A DNA stretch of 45,369 nucleotides from Betaproteobacteria bacterium (GCA_009921265.1 RFYV01000022.1:1-45369), one strand, 5' to 3'; positions 17,764 through 27,148 are shown, counted from the stretch's first letter. Notes: a model not told the origin generated them from the letters alone. Made by a program: numbers and translations.

Positions 17764-18309
17764 TTACTTGTCCTGATTGAGTTGTTCAATTTGCGCCCAC
17801 TCCATGAAGCGAGGCTCTATTCCTTGTGTTTGTAACCAGTCTCCCACGGCGTAACCCGTTCCTGCTGGCCAACAAATCACATCTTGCGGCGCATACAACT
17901 TGTATTCGACCAATTCTGGAGATAGTTTAATTTCACCTTCAGCAACCGCATGATAAGCAATGATCACTTGGTTCATGCGTTGAAAGTCATACACCCCTAC
18001 TAAAGTGAGGGACAGTGTTTTTAAATTGGTCTCTTCTGCAATTTCTCGACTGATACCTTCTTGCGGTGTTTCGCCCGCCTCCATAAAGCCAGTGATGAGT
18101 GCATAGCGTTTACCTTGCCAAGCCGCATTACGCGCGAGCAAAATTTTTCCGTTGTATTGAACAATGCCTGCCAACACTGGCGTTGGATTGTTCCAATGCG
18201 TCCAATTGCAAGCGACGCATCGCAAGCGTTCTTTGGGGCCGCCGTCCTCATCCATGGCAATCATTTGCAAGGGCGTTGCGCAATTGGGGCAAAAATTAAA
18301 GTTGTTCAT
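17764..18309 (-). CDS. NUDIX hydrolase with N-terminal zinc ribbon
   Basis: 181-residue NUDIX protein. An N-terminal zinc ribbon (CPNCATPLQ and LRCVACNW) precedes the NUDIX box GFMEAGETPQEGISREIAEE, which fits GX5EX7REUXEEXGU up to EETNL. The Zn ribbon plus NUDIX order resembles NudC-type NADH/NAD-capped RNA pyrophosphatases, but the protein is shorter than E. coli NudC (257) and lacks its N-terminal domain. The exact substrate is open. Its ATG overlaps the cysM stop by 4 bp and its stop lies 4 bp before the tusA start, so the three are likely co-transcribed. Confidence 0.9.
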   Translation of the reverse strand: MNNFNFCPNCATPLQMIAMDEDGGPKERLRCVACNWTHWNNPTPVLAGIVQYNGKILLARNAAWQGKRYALITGFMEAGETPQEGISREIAEETNLKTLSLTLVGVYDFQRMNQVIIAYHAVAEGEIKLSPELVEYKLYAPQDVICWPAGTGYAVGDWLQTQGIEPRFMEWAQIEQLNQDK

Positions 18310-19208
18310 GCGGGAAATACACCAGTTGAGAGGTAACGATCACCTCGGTCACACACAATGAAAACAATGGTTGCATTGCGTTCACGCTTGGCAATTTGTT
18401 GCGCCACCCAGCAAGCACCTGCGGCAGACACACCTGCAAAAATACCTTCTTCACGCGCCATGTTTCGGCACATGTCCTCGGCATCTTTTTGGCTCACATA
18501 CACCAACTCATCGACGGTGCTCGCGTCATATATTTTGGGTAAATATTCTTGCGGCCACTTACGAATGCCTGGAATGCGCGAGCCTTCGCTGGGTTGAGCA
18601 CCAATGATTTGAATCTTTGGATTTTTTTCTTTTAAAAACCGCGATACACCCGTGATGGTACCTGTGGTTCCCATGGCGCTCACAAAATGCGTGATCTCGC
18701 CCTTTGTGTCTTGCCAAATTTCTGGGCCTGTGGTTTCGTAATGAATGCGTGGATTATCTTCATTGGAAAATTGATCGAGCACTAAACCTTTGCCCTCTTT
18801 TTGCATGCGCTCAGCCAAATCGCGGGCACTCTCCATACCGCCTGCTTTGGGTGTGAGGATTAATTCAGCACCAAATGCTTTCATGGTTTGTGCACGCTCG
18901 ATGGATAAATCTTCGGGCATGATGAGCACCATGCGATATCCTTTAATGGCCGCGGCCATGGCTAATGCAATGCCGGTGTTGCCCGATGTGGCTTCAATCA
19001 GCGTGTCTCCAGGTTTTATATCGCCGCGCTCTTGTGCGCGTTGAATCATGGACAGAGCGGGTCGATCTTTAACAGATCCTGCGGGATTATTGCCCTCTAA
19101 CTTACCCAAAATCACATTGTTTCGAGTGGAGTTGTCTGCAAAGCCAATGCGTTGCAATGCTACTAATGGGGTTTTACCAATGGCGTCTTCGATTGTTGGA
19201 TATTTCAT
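18306..19208 (-). CDS. cysM: Cysteine synthase B (O-acetylserine sulfhydrylase)
   Basis: PLP enzyme that makes cysteine from O-acetylserine and sulfide or thiosulfate. The 300-residue protein matches CysM more than CysK: short N-terminus YPTIEDAIGKTPLVALQRI, LEGNNPAGSVKDRPALSM with the PLP Lys47, EATSGNTGIALAMAAAIKGY, and GTTGTITGVSRFLKE for phosphate binding. The start has no strong Shine-Dalgarno. Its upstream region also carries the tRNA-Leu promoter on the other strand (36 bp apart). It overlaps the NUDIX gene by 4 bp. Confidence 0.95.
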   Translation of the reverse strand: MKYPTIEDAIGKTPLVALQRIGFADNSTRNNVILGKLEGNNPAGSVKDRPALSMIQRAQERGDIKPGDTLIEATSGNTGIALAMAAAIKGYRMVLIMPEDLSIERAQTMKAFGAELILTPKAGGMESARDLAERMQKEGKGLVLDQFSNEDNPRIHYETTGPEIWQDTKGEITHFVSAMGTTGTITGVSRFLKEKNPKIQIIGAQPSEGSRIPGIRKWPQEYLPKIYDASTVDELVYVSQKDAEDMCRNMAREEGIFAGVSAAGACWVAQQIAKRERNATIVFIVCDRGDRYLSTGVFPA

Positions 19209-19244
19209 CCCCTTAATATGCCATAATATTCTTTTCCTTCTCCT

Positions 19245-19332
19245 GCCGGAGTGGCGAAATTGGTAGACGCAGCAGATTCAAAATCTGCCGGTGCAAAACA
19301 CCGTGCCGGTTCGATTCCGGCTTCCGGCACCA
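19245..19332 (+). tRNA. tRNA-Leu (anticodon CAA)
   Basis: The sequence folds as a class II tRNA with a long variable arm. The acceptor GCCGGAG pairs with TTCCGGC (one G-U), followed by ACCA with an encoded CCA. The anticodon arm is GCAGA-TTCAAAA-TCTGC with anticodon CAA, reading UUG. The variable arm is the GGTGCAAAACACC hairpin and the T arm is CCGGTTCGATTCCGG. The length is 85 nt plus CCA. Confidence 0.97.
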
Positions 19333-19356
19333 CAGTTTTTCAATCTGTGGTTTTTT
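19330..19356 (+). terminator. Intrinsic terminator of tRNA-Leu
   Basis: CCACAG-TTTTTCAAT-CTGTGG followed by six T. The hairpin begins in the CCA end of the tRNA, so it directly ends the tRNA transcript. Confidence 0.8.
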
Positions 19357-19404
19357 ATTGATCTGCATATTGCTTTTGTCAGACATTTTCTATTGCATCA
19401 CATA

Positions 19405-20529
19405 ATGAGCCTACTCTTTACCCGCTACACACTTTCCTCTCCTAATGGCCCCTTGGTACTACCCAACCGAATCGTGGTAGCACCGATGTGCCAGTACGCA
19501 AGCACAGACGGTTTGGCCAACGATTGGCATTTGATGCATTGGGGCAATCTACTTAATAGCGGTGCAGGTTTGTTTATTATTGAAGCCACTGCAGTAACCA
19601 AAAAGGGACGCATCACGCCCAATTGTTTGGGTCTTTGGGACGACACAACTGCACACGCACTTGATGACAACCTCAAACGCGCACGTCGTCTAGCACCTCA
19701 TGTGCCCGTCGCTATTCAATTGGCGCATGCAGGTCGCAAAGGTTCCAGTGCCAGACCATGGGACGGCGGCATGCTCATTGCCGAGAGCAGCCCTGATGGT
19801 TGGAAACCCTCAGGCCCATCGGCCATTGCTCAATTGGCTGGCGAGCCCCCACCTCACGAATTAACAACGAAAGACATGCAAGATATTTTGCGTGGATTTG
19901 TGCAAGCGTCTGTCTATGCCAACGACATGGGCATTGACATGATTGAGTTGCACGGTGCGCACGGTTATTTATTGCATGAATTTTTGTCTCCCATCTCTAA
20001 TCAACGCCAAGATGCATACGGTGGCAACTTTGAAGCTCGCATTAAATTTCCATTAGAAGTTTTTCAAGCGGTGCGTCAAGCTTATAAAGGTGTGTTGGGT
20101 ATGCGCCTATCAGCGACCGATTGGGTGGATGGGGGATGGACGCCCGAAGAGTGTGCAGATTTATCTCTCAGACTCAAAGCTGCAGGCGCTGATTTTGTTC
20201 ACGTCTCTTCAGGTGGCGTGTCCCCCCAACAAAAAATTCCAATCGGCCCTGGCTACCAATTGCCATTTGCAAAAATGATTCGTCAAAAAACAGGACTGCC
20301 CACCATCGCAGTGGGTTTGATCACCGATCCACGCCAAGCAGAAAAGGTTTTGGTCGATGGCGACGCAGATTTGGTTGCATTGGCAAGGGCTTTTTTATAC
20401 AAACCCAGATGGGGTTGGGAGGCTGCAACTGCCTTGGGTGGCGTTGTGCAAGCTACTTCACAATACTGGCGTTGTTTGCCACGCGAAGCACAAAGTATTT
20501 TCGGCAATGTCAAAATTGGTATGCGCTGA
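19405..20529 (+). CDS. NADH:flavin oxidoreductase, old yellow enzyme family (YqjM-like)
   Basis: FMN-dependent ene-reductase of 374 residues that reduces activated C=C bonds with NAD(P)H. The YqjM/thermophilic-like class is indicated by the N-terminal VVAPMCQYASTDG with the redox-tuning Cys, the substrate-binding IELHGAHGYLLHEFLSPISN and the RQDAYGGNFEAR block. DADLVALARAFLYKPRWGW near the C-terminus binds FMN phosphate. The start MSLLFTRYTL is chosen because earlier in-frame codons lie in the tRNA and its terminator. Such enzymes handle enones, electrophiles or xenobiotics; the natural substrate is unknown. Confidence 0.93.
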   Translation: MSLLFTRYTLSSPNGPLVLPNRIVVAPMCQYASTDGLANDWHLMHWGNLLNSGAGLFIIEATAVTKKGRITPNCLGLWDDTTAHALDDNLKRARRLAPHVPVAIQLAHAGRKGSSARPWDGGMLIAESSPDGWKPSGPSAIAQLAGEPPPHELTTKDMQDILRGFVQASVYANDMGIDMIELHGAHGYLLHEFLSPISNQRQDAYGGNFEARIKFPLEVFQAVRQAYKGVLGMRLSATDWVDGGWTPEECADLSLRLKAAGADFVHVSSGGVSPQQKIPIGPGYQLPFAKMIRQKTGLPTIAVGLITDPRQAEKVLVDGDADLVALARAFLYKPRWGWEAATALGGVVQATSQYWRCLPREAQSIFGNVKIGMR

Positions 20530-20544
20530 TTTTTAATTACTGAT

Positions 20545-21459
20545 CTATCCACTCAAGCCTTCTTTGATCGTTGGATAGCGCAATTTTAATTTCAATTCTA
20601 TTTTCATACGCGTGTTGTCCATGCGACGCGATTCGCTCATAAAACTCATCAACATAGTTGATAGTTGCACTTTGGCTTCTTCGCGTGTGATGCGTTTGGG
20701 TTTTGGCAAGCCCCATAAATCAGCCGCCCATTCAACATAAGCTCCCATGGTCATTTGCGTGTCATCGTTTACATTCAAAACACGTTGCGGTTTGTTTCGC
20801 CAAACGGAAAGCCAAAACGCCAGCGCCAAATCATCTGCATGAATGTGGTTGGTATACACATCGTCCTCAGGACATAAAACAGGTGTTTGACGCATCAAGC
20901 GTTCACGCGGTGTTCCACCTTCGCGATCGAGCGCATAGATACCCGGTACGCGCAAAATAGAAGCGCGCAAAACTCCTGACGCACCCCAGAGGCGAATCCA
21001 TTGTTCTGCATTGAGGCGACGCTGTGCTCTATCCGTGTGCGCATGGGTTGCTCTTGTTTCAGTGACCCATGCACCTTGACAGTCGCCATAAACCCCTGTG
21101 GTTGATCCATAAACCACTGACACAGCAGGCGCTCTTAAACGCATGGCTTGAACCAATGATGCAGTGCGTGGATCTGTCCCTCCACTCAATGGCGGTGGCG
21201 CCAAATGCACAATTCGAGTGGCCAGTCCACCGAGGCGCCGCAAAGTGTGGGGCTGGTCCAAATTACCCCTTAAAGGCGTAACGCCTAAGCTTCTTAATTG
21301 TGGAATCCGCGTCTCTTGTGAGGTGATCGCCATCACACGCACATTGGGCTTTGCAAGTTTGACCACCCGCAAGCCCACGTCACCGCATCCAACGATGAGA
21401 AGTCGCTCGCGCCGAAAGCGTGCAGGCAGTGCGCCCAAGGGTGACTGAATTGAAGGCAA
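20545..21459 (-). CDS. NAD-dependent epimerase/dehydratase-like SDR protein
   Basis: 304-residue extended-SDR-like protein similar to the YeeZ group. The N-terminal Rossmann motif is RLLIVGCGDVGLRVVKLAK near residues 19-37. SVVYGSTTGVYGDCQGAWV is the strand/active-site region, where the Tyr of YGDCQG replaces the classical YxxxK arrangement. ILRVPGIYALDREGG and NHIHADDLALAF follow. Substrate and reaction are unknown. No ATG is available in frame near the N-terminus; TTG 21459 (MPSIQSPLG) is the likely start, without an evident Shine-Dalgarno. It is divergent from the flavin reductase gene over 43 bp and ends 16 bp after the OYE stop. Confidence 0.82.
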   Translation of the reverse strand: MPSIQSPLGALPARFRRERLLIVGCGDVGLRVVKLAKPNVRVMAITSQETRIPQLRSLGVTPLRGNLDQPHTLRRLGGLATRIVHLAPPPLSGGTDPRTASLVQAMRLRAPAVSVVYGSTTGVYGDCQGAWVTETRATHAHTDRAQRRLNAEQWIRLWGASGVLRASILRVPGIYALDREGGTPRERLMRQTPVLCPEDDVYTNHIHADDLALAFWLSVWRNKPQRVLNVNDDTQMTMGAYVEWAADLWGLPKPKRITREEAKVQLSTMLMSFMSESRRMDNTRMKIELKLKLRYPTIKEGLSG

Positions 21460-21502
21460 AATGGAGGATTGTAGTTACAAGACCCCTTAAGGATAACCAA
21501 GA

Positions 21503-22543
21503 ATGTCTTTTCAGATCACCGTTGAGCCCAGTGGCCGTATTTTTGAAGCCACATCCGATGAAACTATTTTGTCAGCAGGGATGCGTCAAGGCATTGGCCT
21601 GCCTTATGGCTGCAAAGATGGCGCATGCGGATCTTGCAAATGCAAAAAAATCAGCGGACAAGTCAGCATGGGGGCGCATCAAAGCAAGGCATTGAGCGAA
21701 CAAGAGGCCGAGCAAGGCATGATCCTCACCTGTTGCTCTACAGCGCAATCAGACCTGGTCCTCGAATCCAGGCAAGTGGTGCAAGCAGGCGCATTCCCCA
21801 TCAAAAAAATGCCTGTTCGCGTTGTGTCATTAGAAAAAAAATCTTCCGATGTGATGTTGGTAAAATTGCAGTTGCCCGCCAGTGACGTGATGCAATTTCA
21901 TGCGGGTCAGTATGTTGATTTTTTATTACGTGACGGTTCACGCAGAAGTTACTCGATGGCTAATGCACCTCACACCTTGGTGGCTGGCAGTCCAACCATT
22001 GATTTACACATCCGTCACATGCCAGGTGGTAAATTTACAGATCATGTATTTGGAGCGATGAAAGAAAAAGAAATTTTGCGCATCGAAGGCCCGCAGGGAA
22101 GTTTTTTCTTGCGTGAAGACAGCGACAAACCCATGGTATTTCTGGCTTCAGGCACTGGCTTTGCACCAATCAAAGCGCTGATCGAACACATGCAACACGC
22201 CAACATTCAACGCAAAACCACCGTGTATTGGGGAGGTCGCAGGCCTGAAGATTTGTACATGAACGATTGGTTGATTAAACAATGCGCTCAAATGAGCAAT
22301 ATCACTTATGTGCCTATTATTTCTGATGCAACCGCAGAAGATGCTTGGTCAGGTCGAACAGGTTTTGTGCATTTGGCTGTTTTGCAAGATCATCCTCATT
22401 TATCTGCGTATCAAGTGTATGCCTGTGGTGCACCCATCGTGATTGATTCAGCCAAAAAAGATTTCACAAGTCTTGGTGCTTTACCAGAAGATGAGTTTTT
22501 TGCAGATTCATTTACCACAGAGGCCGACAAAGCGAAAGCTTAA
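21503..22543 (+). CDS. 2Fe-2S ferredoxin / FAD-NAD(P)H reductase (AscD-like)
   Basis: 346-residue electron-transfer flavoprotein. An N-terminal plant-type ferredoxin domain has the ligands Cys37, Cys42, Cys45 (GCKDGACGSCKCKK) and Cys77 (LTCCS). An FNR-like module follows: FAD-binding RRSYSMANAP, then NAD(P)-binding VFLASGTGFAPIKALIEHM and a C-terminal YACGAPIVID. Burkholderiales homologues are usually annotated as CDP-6-deoxy-delta-3,4-glucoseen reductase. However, no deoxysugar genes are nearby, so it more likely supplies electrons to an oxygenase or to another partner. It ends 10 bp before a Bug receptor gene. Confidence 0.88.
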   Translation: MSFQITVEPSGRIFEATSDETILSAGMRQGIGLPYGCKDGACGSCKCKKISGQVSMGAHQSKALSEQEAEQGMILTCCSTAQSDLVLESRQVVQAGAFPIKKMPVRVVSLEKKSSDVMLVKLQLPASDVMQFHAGQYVDFLLRDGSRRSYSMANAPHTLVAGSPTIDLHIRHMPGGKFTDHVFGAMKEKEILRIEGPQGSFFLREDSDKPMVFLASGTGFAPIKALIEHMQHANIQRKTTVYWGGRRPEDLYMNDWLIKQCAQMSNITYVPIISDATAEDAWSGRTGFVHLAVLQDHPHLSAYQVYACGAPIVIDSAKKDFTSLGALPEDEFFADSFTTEADKAKA

Positions 22544-22553
22544 GGAGACAGAC

Positions 22554-23549
22554 GTGCGCACCATTCAAAAATATTTATTCAAAAAAATAGGCGCGGGGCT
22601 TATTTTTGCCCTTAGTTTTTTAATAAGCGCACAGGCGCAAAATTTTCCGAGCAAACCGATTCGTTGGGTGATTGTTGCGCCTGCTGGCTCGTCACTGGAT
22701 GTGATTGCGCGCGCCATGCAAGACAAATTGCGTGATCAATTGGGACAAAGCGTTGTCATTGAAAACAAGCCGCAAGCGGGAGGCACGGTTGGTACTGCAG
22801 AAGTGGCGCAGTCGGCGCCCGATGGTTACACATGGGTGATGTCTTACAACGGTCCATTGGCATTTGGCCCTCACCTCTATCCTAAACTGCCCTATCAACC
22901 TTTACGAGATTTGCAACCCGTGATGATCACCACCTCGCAACCCAATGTGATTGCAGTGAGCGCATCATTACCTGTCAACACCGTGAGTGAATTGATCAAA
23001 CTCCTGCAATCTAATCCTGGCAAGTACAACTATGCATCGGTGGGCAATGGGAGTTCTTCGCACCTTACCATGGAATATGTGAAAGCATTAACGCAATCCT
23101 TTGCTGTGCATATTCCATTCAATGGGGGACCTCCTGCATTGCTAGCCACCATCAGTGGCGAAACACAAATTTTGGCAACAGTGCCAACTGTGATTCAACC
23201 ACAAGTCAAAAATAGCAAACTCAAAGCAATTGCAGTCACTGGCCTCACACGCTACGCACTCATGCCCGATGTACCCACTGTTGCAGAAAGCGGCATTGCA
23301 AGTCTTAAAAATTTTGAAGCGATCGCTTGGAATGGCGTGTTGATTAAATCAGGAACGCCGCGCGCTGTTGTTGACAAAATCAATTCAGCACTCAACGCTG
23401 CTTTGTCTGATCCGCAAGTGAGAGAACGCATCAAGTCTGCTGGGCTTGACCCTGTGGGTGGAACGCCTGAACAATTCACACAACTGATTCAAAGCGAATC
23501 TGCGAAATGGGCGCCAATCATTCAACGCTCGGGCGCGCGCATTGATTAA
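22554..23549 (+). CDS. Bug-family (TctC-like) periplasmic solute receptor 1
   Basis: 331-residue tripartite-tricarboxylate-transporter substrate receptor. The GTG start with AAGGAGA upstream gives a signal peptide: basic RTIQKYLFKK, a hydrophobic GAGLIFALSFLIS core, then AQA. The mature part opens QNFPSKPIRWVIVAPAGSSL, with the Bug blocks VVIENKPQAGGTVGTAEVAQ, APDGYTWVM and PDVPTVAESGI. Bug proteins bind small carboxylates or amides through two water-mediated loops; the ligand here is unknown. No cognate TctA/TctB is adjacent; a partial TctA lies at the far end of the window. It lies 13 bp before a second Bug gene. Confidence 0.93.
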   Translation: MRTIQKYLFKKIGAGLIFALSFLISAQAQNFPSKPIRWVIVAPAGSSLDVIARAMQDKLRDQLGQSVVIENKPQAGGTVGTAEVAQSAPDGYTWVMSYNGPLAFGPHLYPKLPYQPLRDLQPVMITTSQPNVIAVSASLPVNTVSELIKLLQSNPGKYNYASVGNGSSSHLTMEYVKALTQSFAVHIPFNGGPPALLATISGETQILATVPTVIQPQVKNSKLKAIAVTGLTRYALMPDVPTVAESGIASLKNFEAIAWNGVLIKSGTPRAVVDKINSALNAALSDPQVRERIKSAGLDPVGGTPEQFTQLIQSESAKWAPIIQRSGARID

Positions 23550-23562
23550 CTGAAAGACAACG

Positions 23563-24558
23563 ATGTTGATACATATATTCAAAAAAAAATTGCACATCTT
23601 GTTGGGTTCATTATTGTCGGTTTGTTTTTGCATAAGCTTGCAAGCACAAACACTCTCAACTTCAAAACCCATTCGTCTCATCGTTCCTTACGCCCCTGGT
23701 GGCCCCATTGACTTCACCGCTCGCTTGCTTGCAGATAGAGTCAAAGACACGTTAGGTACCGTTGTCATTGAAAATAGACCAGGCGCAGGCGGCAACATTG
23801 GCGCTGACGCCATTGCCAAAGCCACCCCCGATGGTTACACCATCGGTATATCGGCGACAGCCACCCATGCGGTCAATCCATGGCTGTACAAAAAAATACC
23901 CTATGACGCCTCCAACGATTTTTCACCGATCACACAAATATTGCGAGTGCCCAATGTGTTGGTGATGAATGCAGAAACAGCCAAGAGACTCAACATTCAT
24001 TCACTCAAAGAATTTGTGGCCTATGCAAAAGCCAATCCTGCCAAACTCAACTATGGTTCTGGCGGTAATGGCAGCGCAGGACATTTAGCAGGTGAGCTAT
24101 TCAAATCCAAAGCGGGTATTTTTGCAGTTCATATTCCATACAACGGCGGTAACCCTGCACAAATGGCTTTGCTATCGGGGCAAGTCGATTTTAATTTCGA
24201 CAATTTGGCGACAGCCTCGCCCAATATCAAAAGCGGAAAACTGATCGCCTTGGCCGTAACCACGCCACAAAGAAGCGCCGTGTTGCCCGACGTGCCAGCG
24301 GTTTCAGAAATACTGAAAGATTTTTCTGTTGATACTTGGTGGGGCTTGGTCGCACCTGCCAATACACCCACTGCCATCATTGAAAAACTCAATCAAGCTT
24401 TTGTACTTGCATTGCAATCGGCTGAATCAAAAATAAAGTTTGCAACATTGATGGCTGAACCCGTGCCCTCTTCGCCGCAAGAATTTGGCAACTTCATGAA
24501 ATCGGAATTAGCTAAATATGAATCGGTGGTGAAGGCCAGTGGTGCAAGGGTGGATTGA
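23563..24558 (+). CDS. Bug-family (TctC-like) periplasmic solute receptor 2
   Basis: Second Bug receptor, also 331 residues. Signal peptide: HIFKKKLHILLGSLLSVCFC then ISLQAQ. The mature part has KPIRLIVPYAPGGPIDFTAR, VVIENRPGAGGNIGADAIAK and TPDGYTIGISATATHAVNP, all hallmarks of the family. It is closer to the consensus Bug pattern (PGGP, GAGGN) than receptor 1, so the two are diverged paralogues rather than a recent duplication. It ends 4 bp before the convergent livF stop. The ligand is unknown. Confidence 0.93.
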   Translation: MLIHIFKKKLHILLGSLLSVCFCISLQAQTLSTSKPIRLIVPYAPGGPIDFTARLLADRVKDTLGTVVIENRPGAGGNIGADAIAKATPDGYTIGISATATHAVNPWLYKKIPYDASNDFSPITQILRVPNVLVMNAETAKRLNIHSLKEFVAYAKANPAKLNYGSGGNGSAGHLAGELFKSKAGIFAVHIPYNGGNPAQMALLSGQVDFNFDNLATASPNIKSGKLIALAVTTPQRSAVLPDVPAVSEILKDFSVDTWWGLVAPANTPTAIIEKLNQAFVLALQSAESKIKFATLMAEPVPSSPQEFGNFMKSELAKYESVVKASGARVD

Positions 24559-24562
24559 AAAA

Positions 24563-25276
24563 TCACTCCCCCAAATAAGCAGCTCGCACTTTAGGGTCGT
24601 GCAATAAATCTTTGGCATTGCCCGACATCGTAATTAATCCAGACTCCATCACATAAGCACGCTGAGCAATTTGTAATGCCCTGCTCGCGTTTTGTTCTAC
24701 CAACAAAATAGTGACGTCTTGCGCGGACACATCGCGAATCACTTCAAAAATTTTATCCACCATTAAGGGAGACAATCCCATCGAGGGCTCATCCATTAAT
24801 AACAACTTGGGACGGCTCATCAATGCACGGCCCATTGCCAACATTTGTTGCTCACCGCCCGACAAAGTACCCGCCAATTGATCCCGTCGCTCTTTGAGTC
24901 GACTAAAAATAGTGAAGACGCGATCCATATCGAAATCAATCTCTGCTCGATTGCTTCTTGTATACGCGCCCATTTGTAAATTTTCAAAAATACTCATGCG
25001 CGTAAAAATACCTCGACCCTCAGGCACCATGGCAAGGCCTTGCTTGACCAAATCCCAGGGGCCCTGCCCTTGAATCGATTGGCCCGCATACACAACGTTT
25101 CCATTGCCCATGGGTAATGTTGCAGTGATGGCTTTCATGGTTGTGGTTTTACCCGCACCGTTCGATCCAATCAATGAGACCAACTCGCCTTCGTGAACCT
25201 CAAAACTGATTCCCTTGACCGCTTCGATGCCACCATAAGACACGCACAAATCATTCACTGTTAACAAGGCTTGCAT
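24563..25276 (-). CDS. livF: Branched-chain amino acid ABC transporter ATPase
   Basis: 237-residue cytoplasmic ATPase of a HAAT-family importer (Leu/Ile/Val or related amides). Walker A is GSNGAGKTT, the signature is LSGGEQQMLAMGRALMSRP, Walker B is KLLLMDEPSMGL, and the H-loop region is ILLVEQN. It is last in the order livH-livM-livG-livF and starts 1 bp after the livG stop. HAAT transporters also carry urea, amides or aromatic acids, so the ligand is not certain. Confidence 0.94.
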   Translation of the reverse strand: MQALLTVNDLCVSYGGIEAVKGISFEVHEGELVSLIGSNGAGKTTTMKAITATLPMGNGNVVYAGQSIQGQGPWDLVKQGLAMVPEGRGIFTRMSIFENLQMGAYTRSNRAEIDFDMDRVFTIFSRLKERRDQLAGTLSGGEQQMLAMGRALMSRPKLLLMDEPSMGLSPLMVDKIFEVIRDVSAQDVTILLVEQNASRALQIAQRAYVMESGLITMSGNAKDLLHDPKVRAAYLGE

Positions 25277-25277
25277 G

Positions 25278-26051
25278 TCAATGGGCTCCTGTGCCTAGAT
25301 AGGCGCTGATGACTTTTTCATCTTTTTGAACTTGCGCAGGTGTTCCATCTGCAATTTTTTTACCGTAATCTAATACGGTAACGCGATCACACAAACCCAT
25401 CACCAATTTGACATCGTGCTCAATCAGTAAAACTGTTCGATTGTCTTTTCGAATTCGATCAATCAATTCGCGCAATTGAACTTTTTCTGTTGCATTCATC
25501 CCTGCAGCAGGCTCATCGAGGGCAATCAATTGAGGATCTGTTGCCAAAGCGCGTGCAATTTCTAATCGACGTTGATCGCCATAACTCAGAGTGCGAGCTC
25601 TGTAGTCCGCATAGTGTGCAATTCCCACATAAGCCAGAAGTTCACGCGCGCGTGCTTCTATCTCTTGCTCTTCTTTTAAAAATCCACGTGTTTTAAAAAT
25701 AGCACCTAATAAACCCGAATGGGTTCTGACGTGACGCCCTACCATCACATTTTCAAGCGCAGTCATTTCAGAAAAGAGTCGGATGTTTTGAAATGTGCGT
25801 GCAATACCCATTTGCGCGACTTCGTGAACCGCCGTGGGTTGATAGTTTTTTCCAGCCAACTCAAATTGACCCGTATCTGGGGTATACAAGCCCGTGATGA
25901 CATTAAAAAAAGTGGTTTTACCAGCGCCATTGGGTCCAATCAAACCATAGACCTCACCACGATGAATCGATAAATCAACGTCACTTAATGCTTGTAATCC
26001 ACCAAATTTTTTGGAGACACCCGATACACGCAAAACACGATCGGCACTCAT
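25278..26051 (-). CDS. livG: Branched-chain amino acid ABC transporter ATPase
   Basis: 257-residue ATPase, partner of LivF. Walker A GPNGAGKTTFFNVITGLY, signature LSYGDQRRLEIARALATDPQ, Walker B LIALDEPAAGMN, and H-loop VLLIEHDVKLVMGLCDRVTV with the LivG-type C-terminal tail (KVISAYLGTG). ATG 26051 is chosen: GGAAGA lies 7 nt upstream. A TTG two codons earlier is possible but would overlap the livM stop. Confidence 0.94.
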   Translation of the reverse strand: MSADRVLRVSGVSKKFGGLQALSDVDLSIHRGEVYGLIGPNGAGKTTFFNVITGLYTPDTGQFELAGKNYQPTAVHEVAQMGIARTFQNIRLFSEMTALENVMVGRHVRTHSGLLGAIFKTRGFLKEEQEIEARARELLAYVGIAHYADYRARTLSYGDQRRLEIARALATDPQLIALDEPAAGMNATEKVQLRELIDRIRKDNRTVLLIEHDVKLVMGLCDRVTVLDYGKKIADGTPAQVQKDEKVISAYLGTGAH

Positions 26052-26053
26052 GA

Positions 26054-27145
26054 TCAATCTTCCTGTGTAGACGGCTTAATTTCTTTACCGTGTTCGGGGG
26101 AAGGCCACAGACCTCGCGGCTTCATCAACATAATGGTGATCATGGCAGTTGCAATCAGCAGTTGTCTCAAAATAGAAGCGTCTAAACGTCCATCTGTGAT
26201 GCTTTGTAGAGGACCCGCCACGTACCGCAACACCTCGGGCAATGCAGCTAAAAGTACAGCACCCAATACAACGCCTGGCAAATATCCCAAGCCGCCGAGC
26301 ACCACCATTGCAACAATCATCACCGATTCCATCAAGCTAAAAGATTCAGGAGATACGAACCCTTGAAATGAAGCAAACATGGCGCCTGAGACGCCGCCAA
26401 AAGTAGCACCCATACCAAACGCTAACAACTTCATGTTGCGGGTGTGAATGCCCATGGCTTTGGCAGCGATTTCATCTTCGCGAATAGCCATCCACGCGCG
26501 ACCCATGCGTGATTTTTCTAAGCGATAGCAGATGAGTATGCTGACCAACACCAACGATAAAAACAAATAGTAATAGAGTGTGACCGATGGAAATTCAATC
26601 CACCCCCAATCTAATCGTTTAGACAAAGGGTGACCGAACACCGTCACCGAATCGATTTGTCCTAAACCTTTGGGACCATTGGTGATATTGTAAGGTTGGT
26701 CTAAATTATTTAAAAATACACGAATGATTTCACCAAAGCCCAGAGTAACAATCGCTAAATAATCACCTCTTAATTTTAGCGTTGGTGCACCCAACACCAC
26801 ACCAAAAAAACCTGCTAAAAATGCCGCTAATGGAATCACTACCCACAACGGCATATGCAAACCGTTGGGAAACATCGCTGCTATTGCAGGAAATGTATCG
26901 GTTAAATGCGGCGACGCGAGCAACGCAAATAAATAAGAGCCAACTGCAAAAAAAGCAACATATCCCAAATCAAGCAAGCCTGCATAACCTACAACAATAT
27001 TAAGACCCAAGGCCAACAACACATAAAGCAAAGCCATATCGGCAATTCGGACCCATGCATTGCCAAACAATTGCAAAACAAGAGGAAGCAATAACAGCAA
27101 CACCGCGATCAATAACTGAGTCGATTTTTTGATGGGTAAATTCAT
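26054..27145 (-). CDS. livM: Branched-chain amino acid ABC transporter permease
   Basis: 363-residue inner-membrane permease, LivM type. About eight to ten hydrophobic segments are visible, the first LLIAVLLLLLPLVLQLF. The family blocks are VVGYAGLLDLGYVAFFAVGS, LRGDYLAIVTLGFGEIIRV and GRAWMAIREDEIAAKAMGI (EAA-like cytoplasmic loop). The gene starts 3 bp after livH and ends just before livG. Confidence 0.94.
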   Translation of the reverse strand: MNLPIKKSTQLLIAVLLLLLPLVLQLFGNAWVRIADMALLYVLLALGLNIVVGYAGLLDLGYVAFFAVGSYLFALLASPHLTDTFPAIAAMFPNGLHMPLWVVIPLAAFLAGFFGVVLGAPTLKLRGDYLAIVTLGFGEIIRVFLNNLDQPYNITNGPKGLGQIDSVTVFGHPLSKRLDWGWIEFPSVTLYYYLFLSLVLVSILICYRLEKSRMGRAWMAIREDEIAAKAMGIHTRNMKLLAFGMGATFGGVSGAMFASFQGFVSPESFSLMESVMIVAMVVLGGLGYLPGVVLGAVLLAALPEVLRYVAGPLQSITDGRLDASILRQLLIATAMITIMLMKPRGLWPSPEHGKEIKPSTQED

Positions 27146-27148
27146 TGT

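Noticed and set aside
19291..19404. N-terminal extension of the old yellow enzyme starting inside the tRNA
   Set aside because: It would translate tRNA-Leu and its terminator; the family N-terminus begins at MSLLFTRYTL (19405).
22554..24558. The two Bug receptor genes as a recent tandem duplication
   Set aside because: They share only family-level motifs and differ in most positions, so they are old paralogues.
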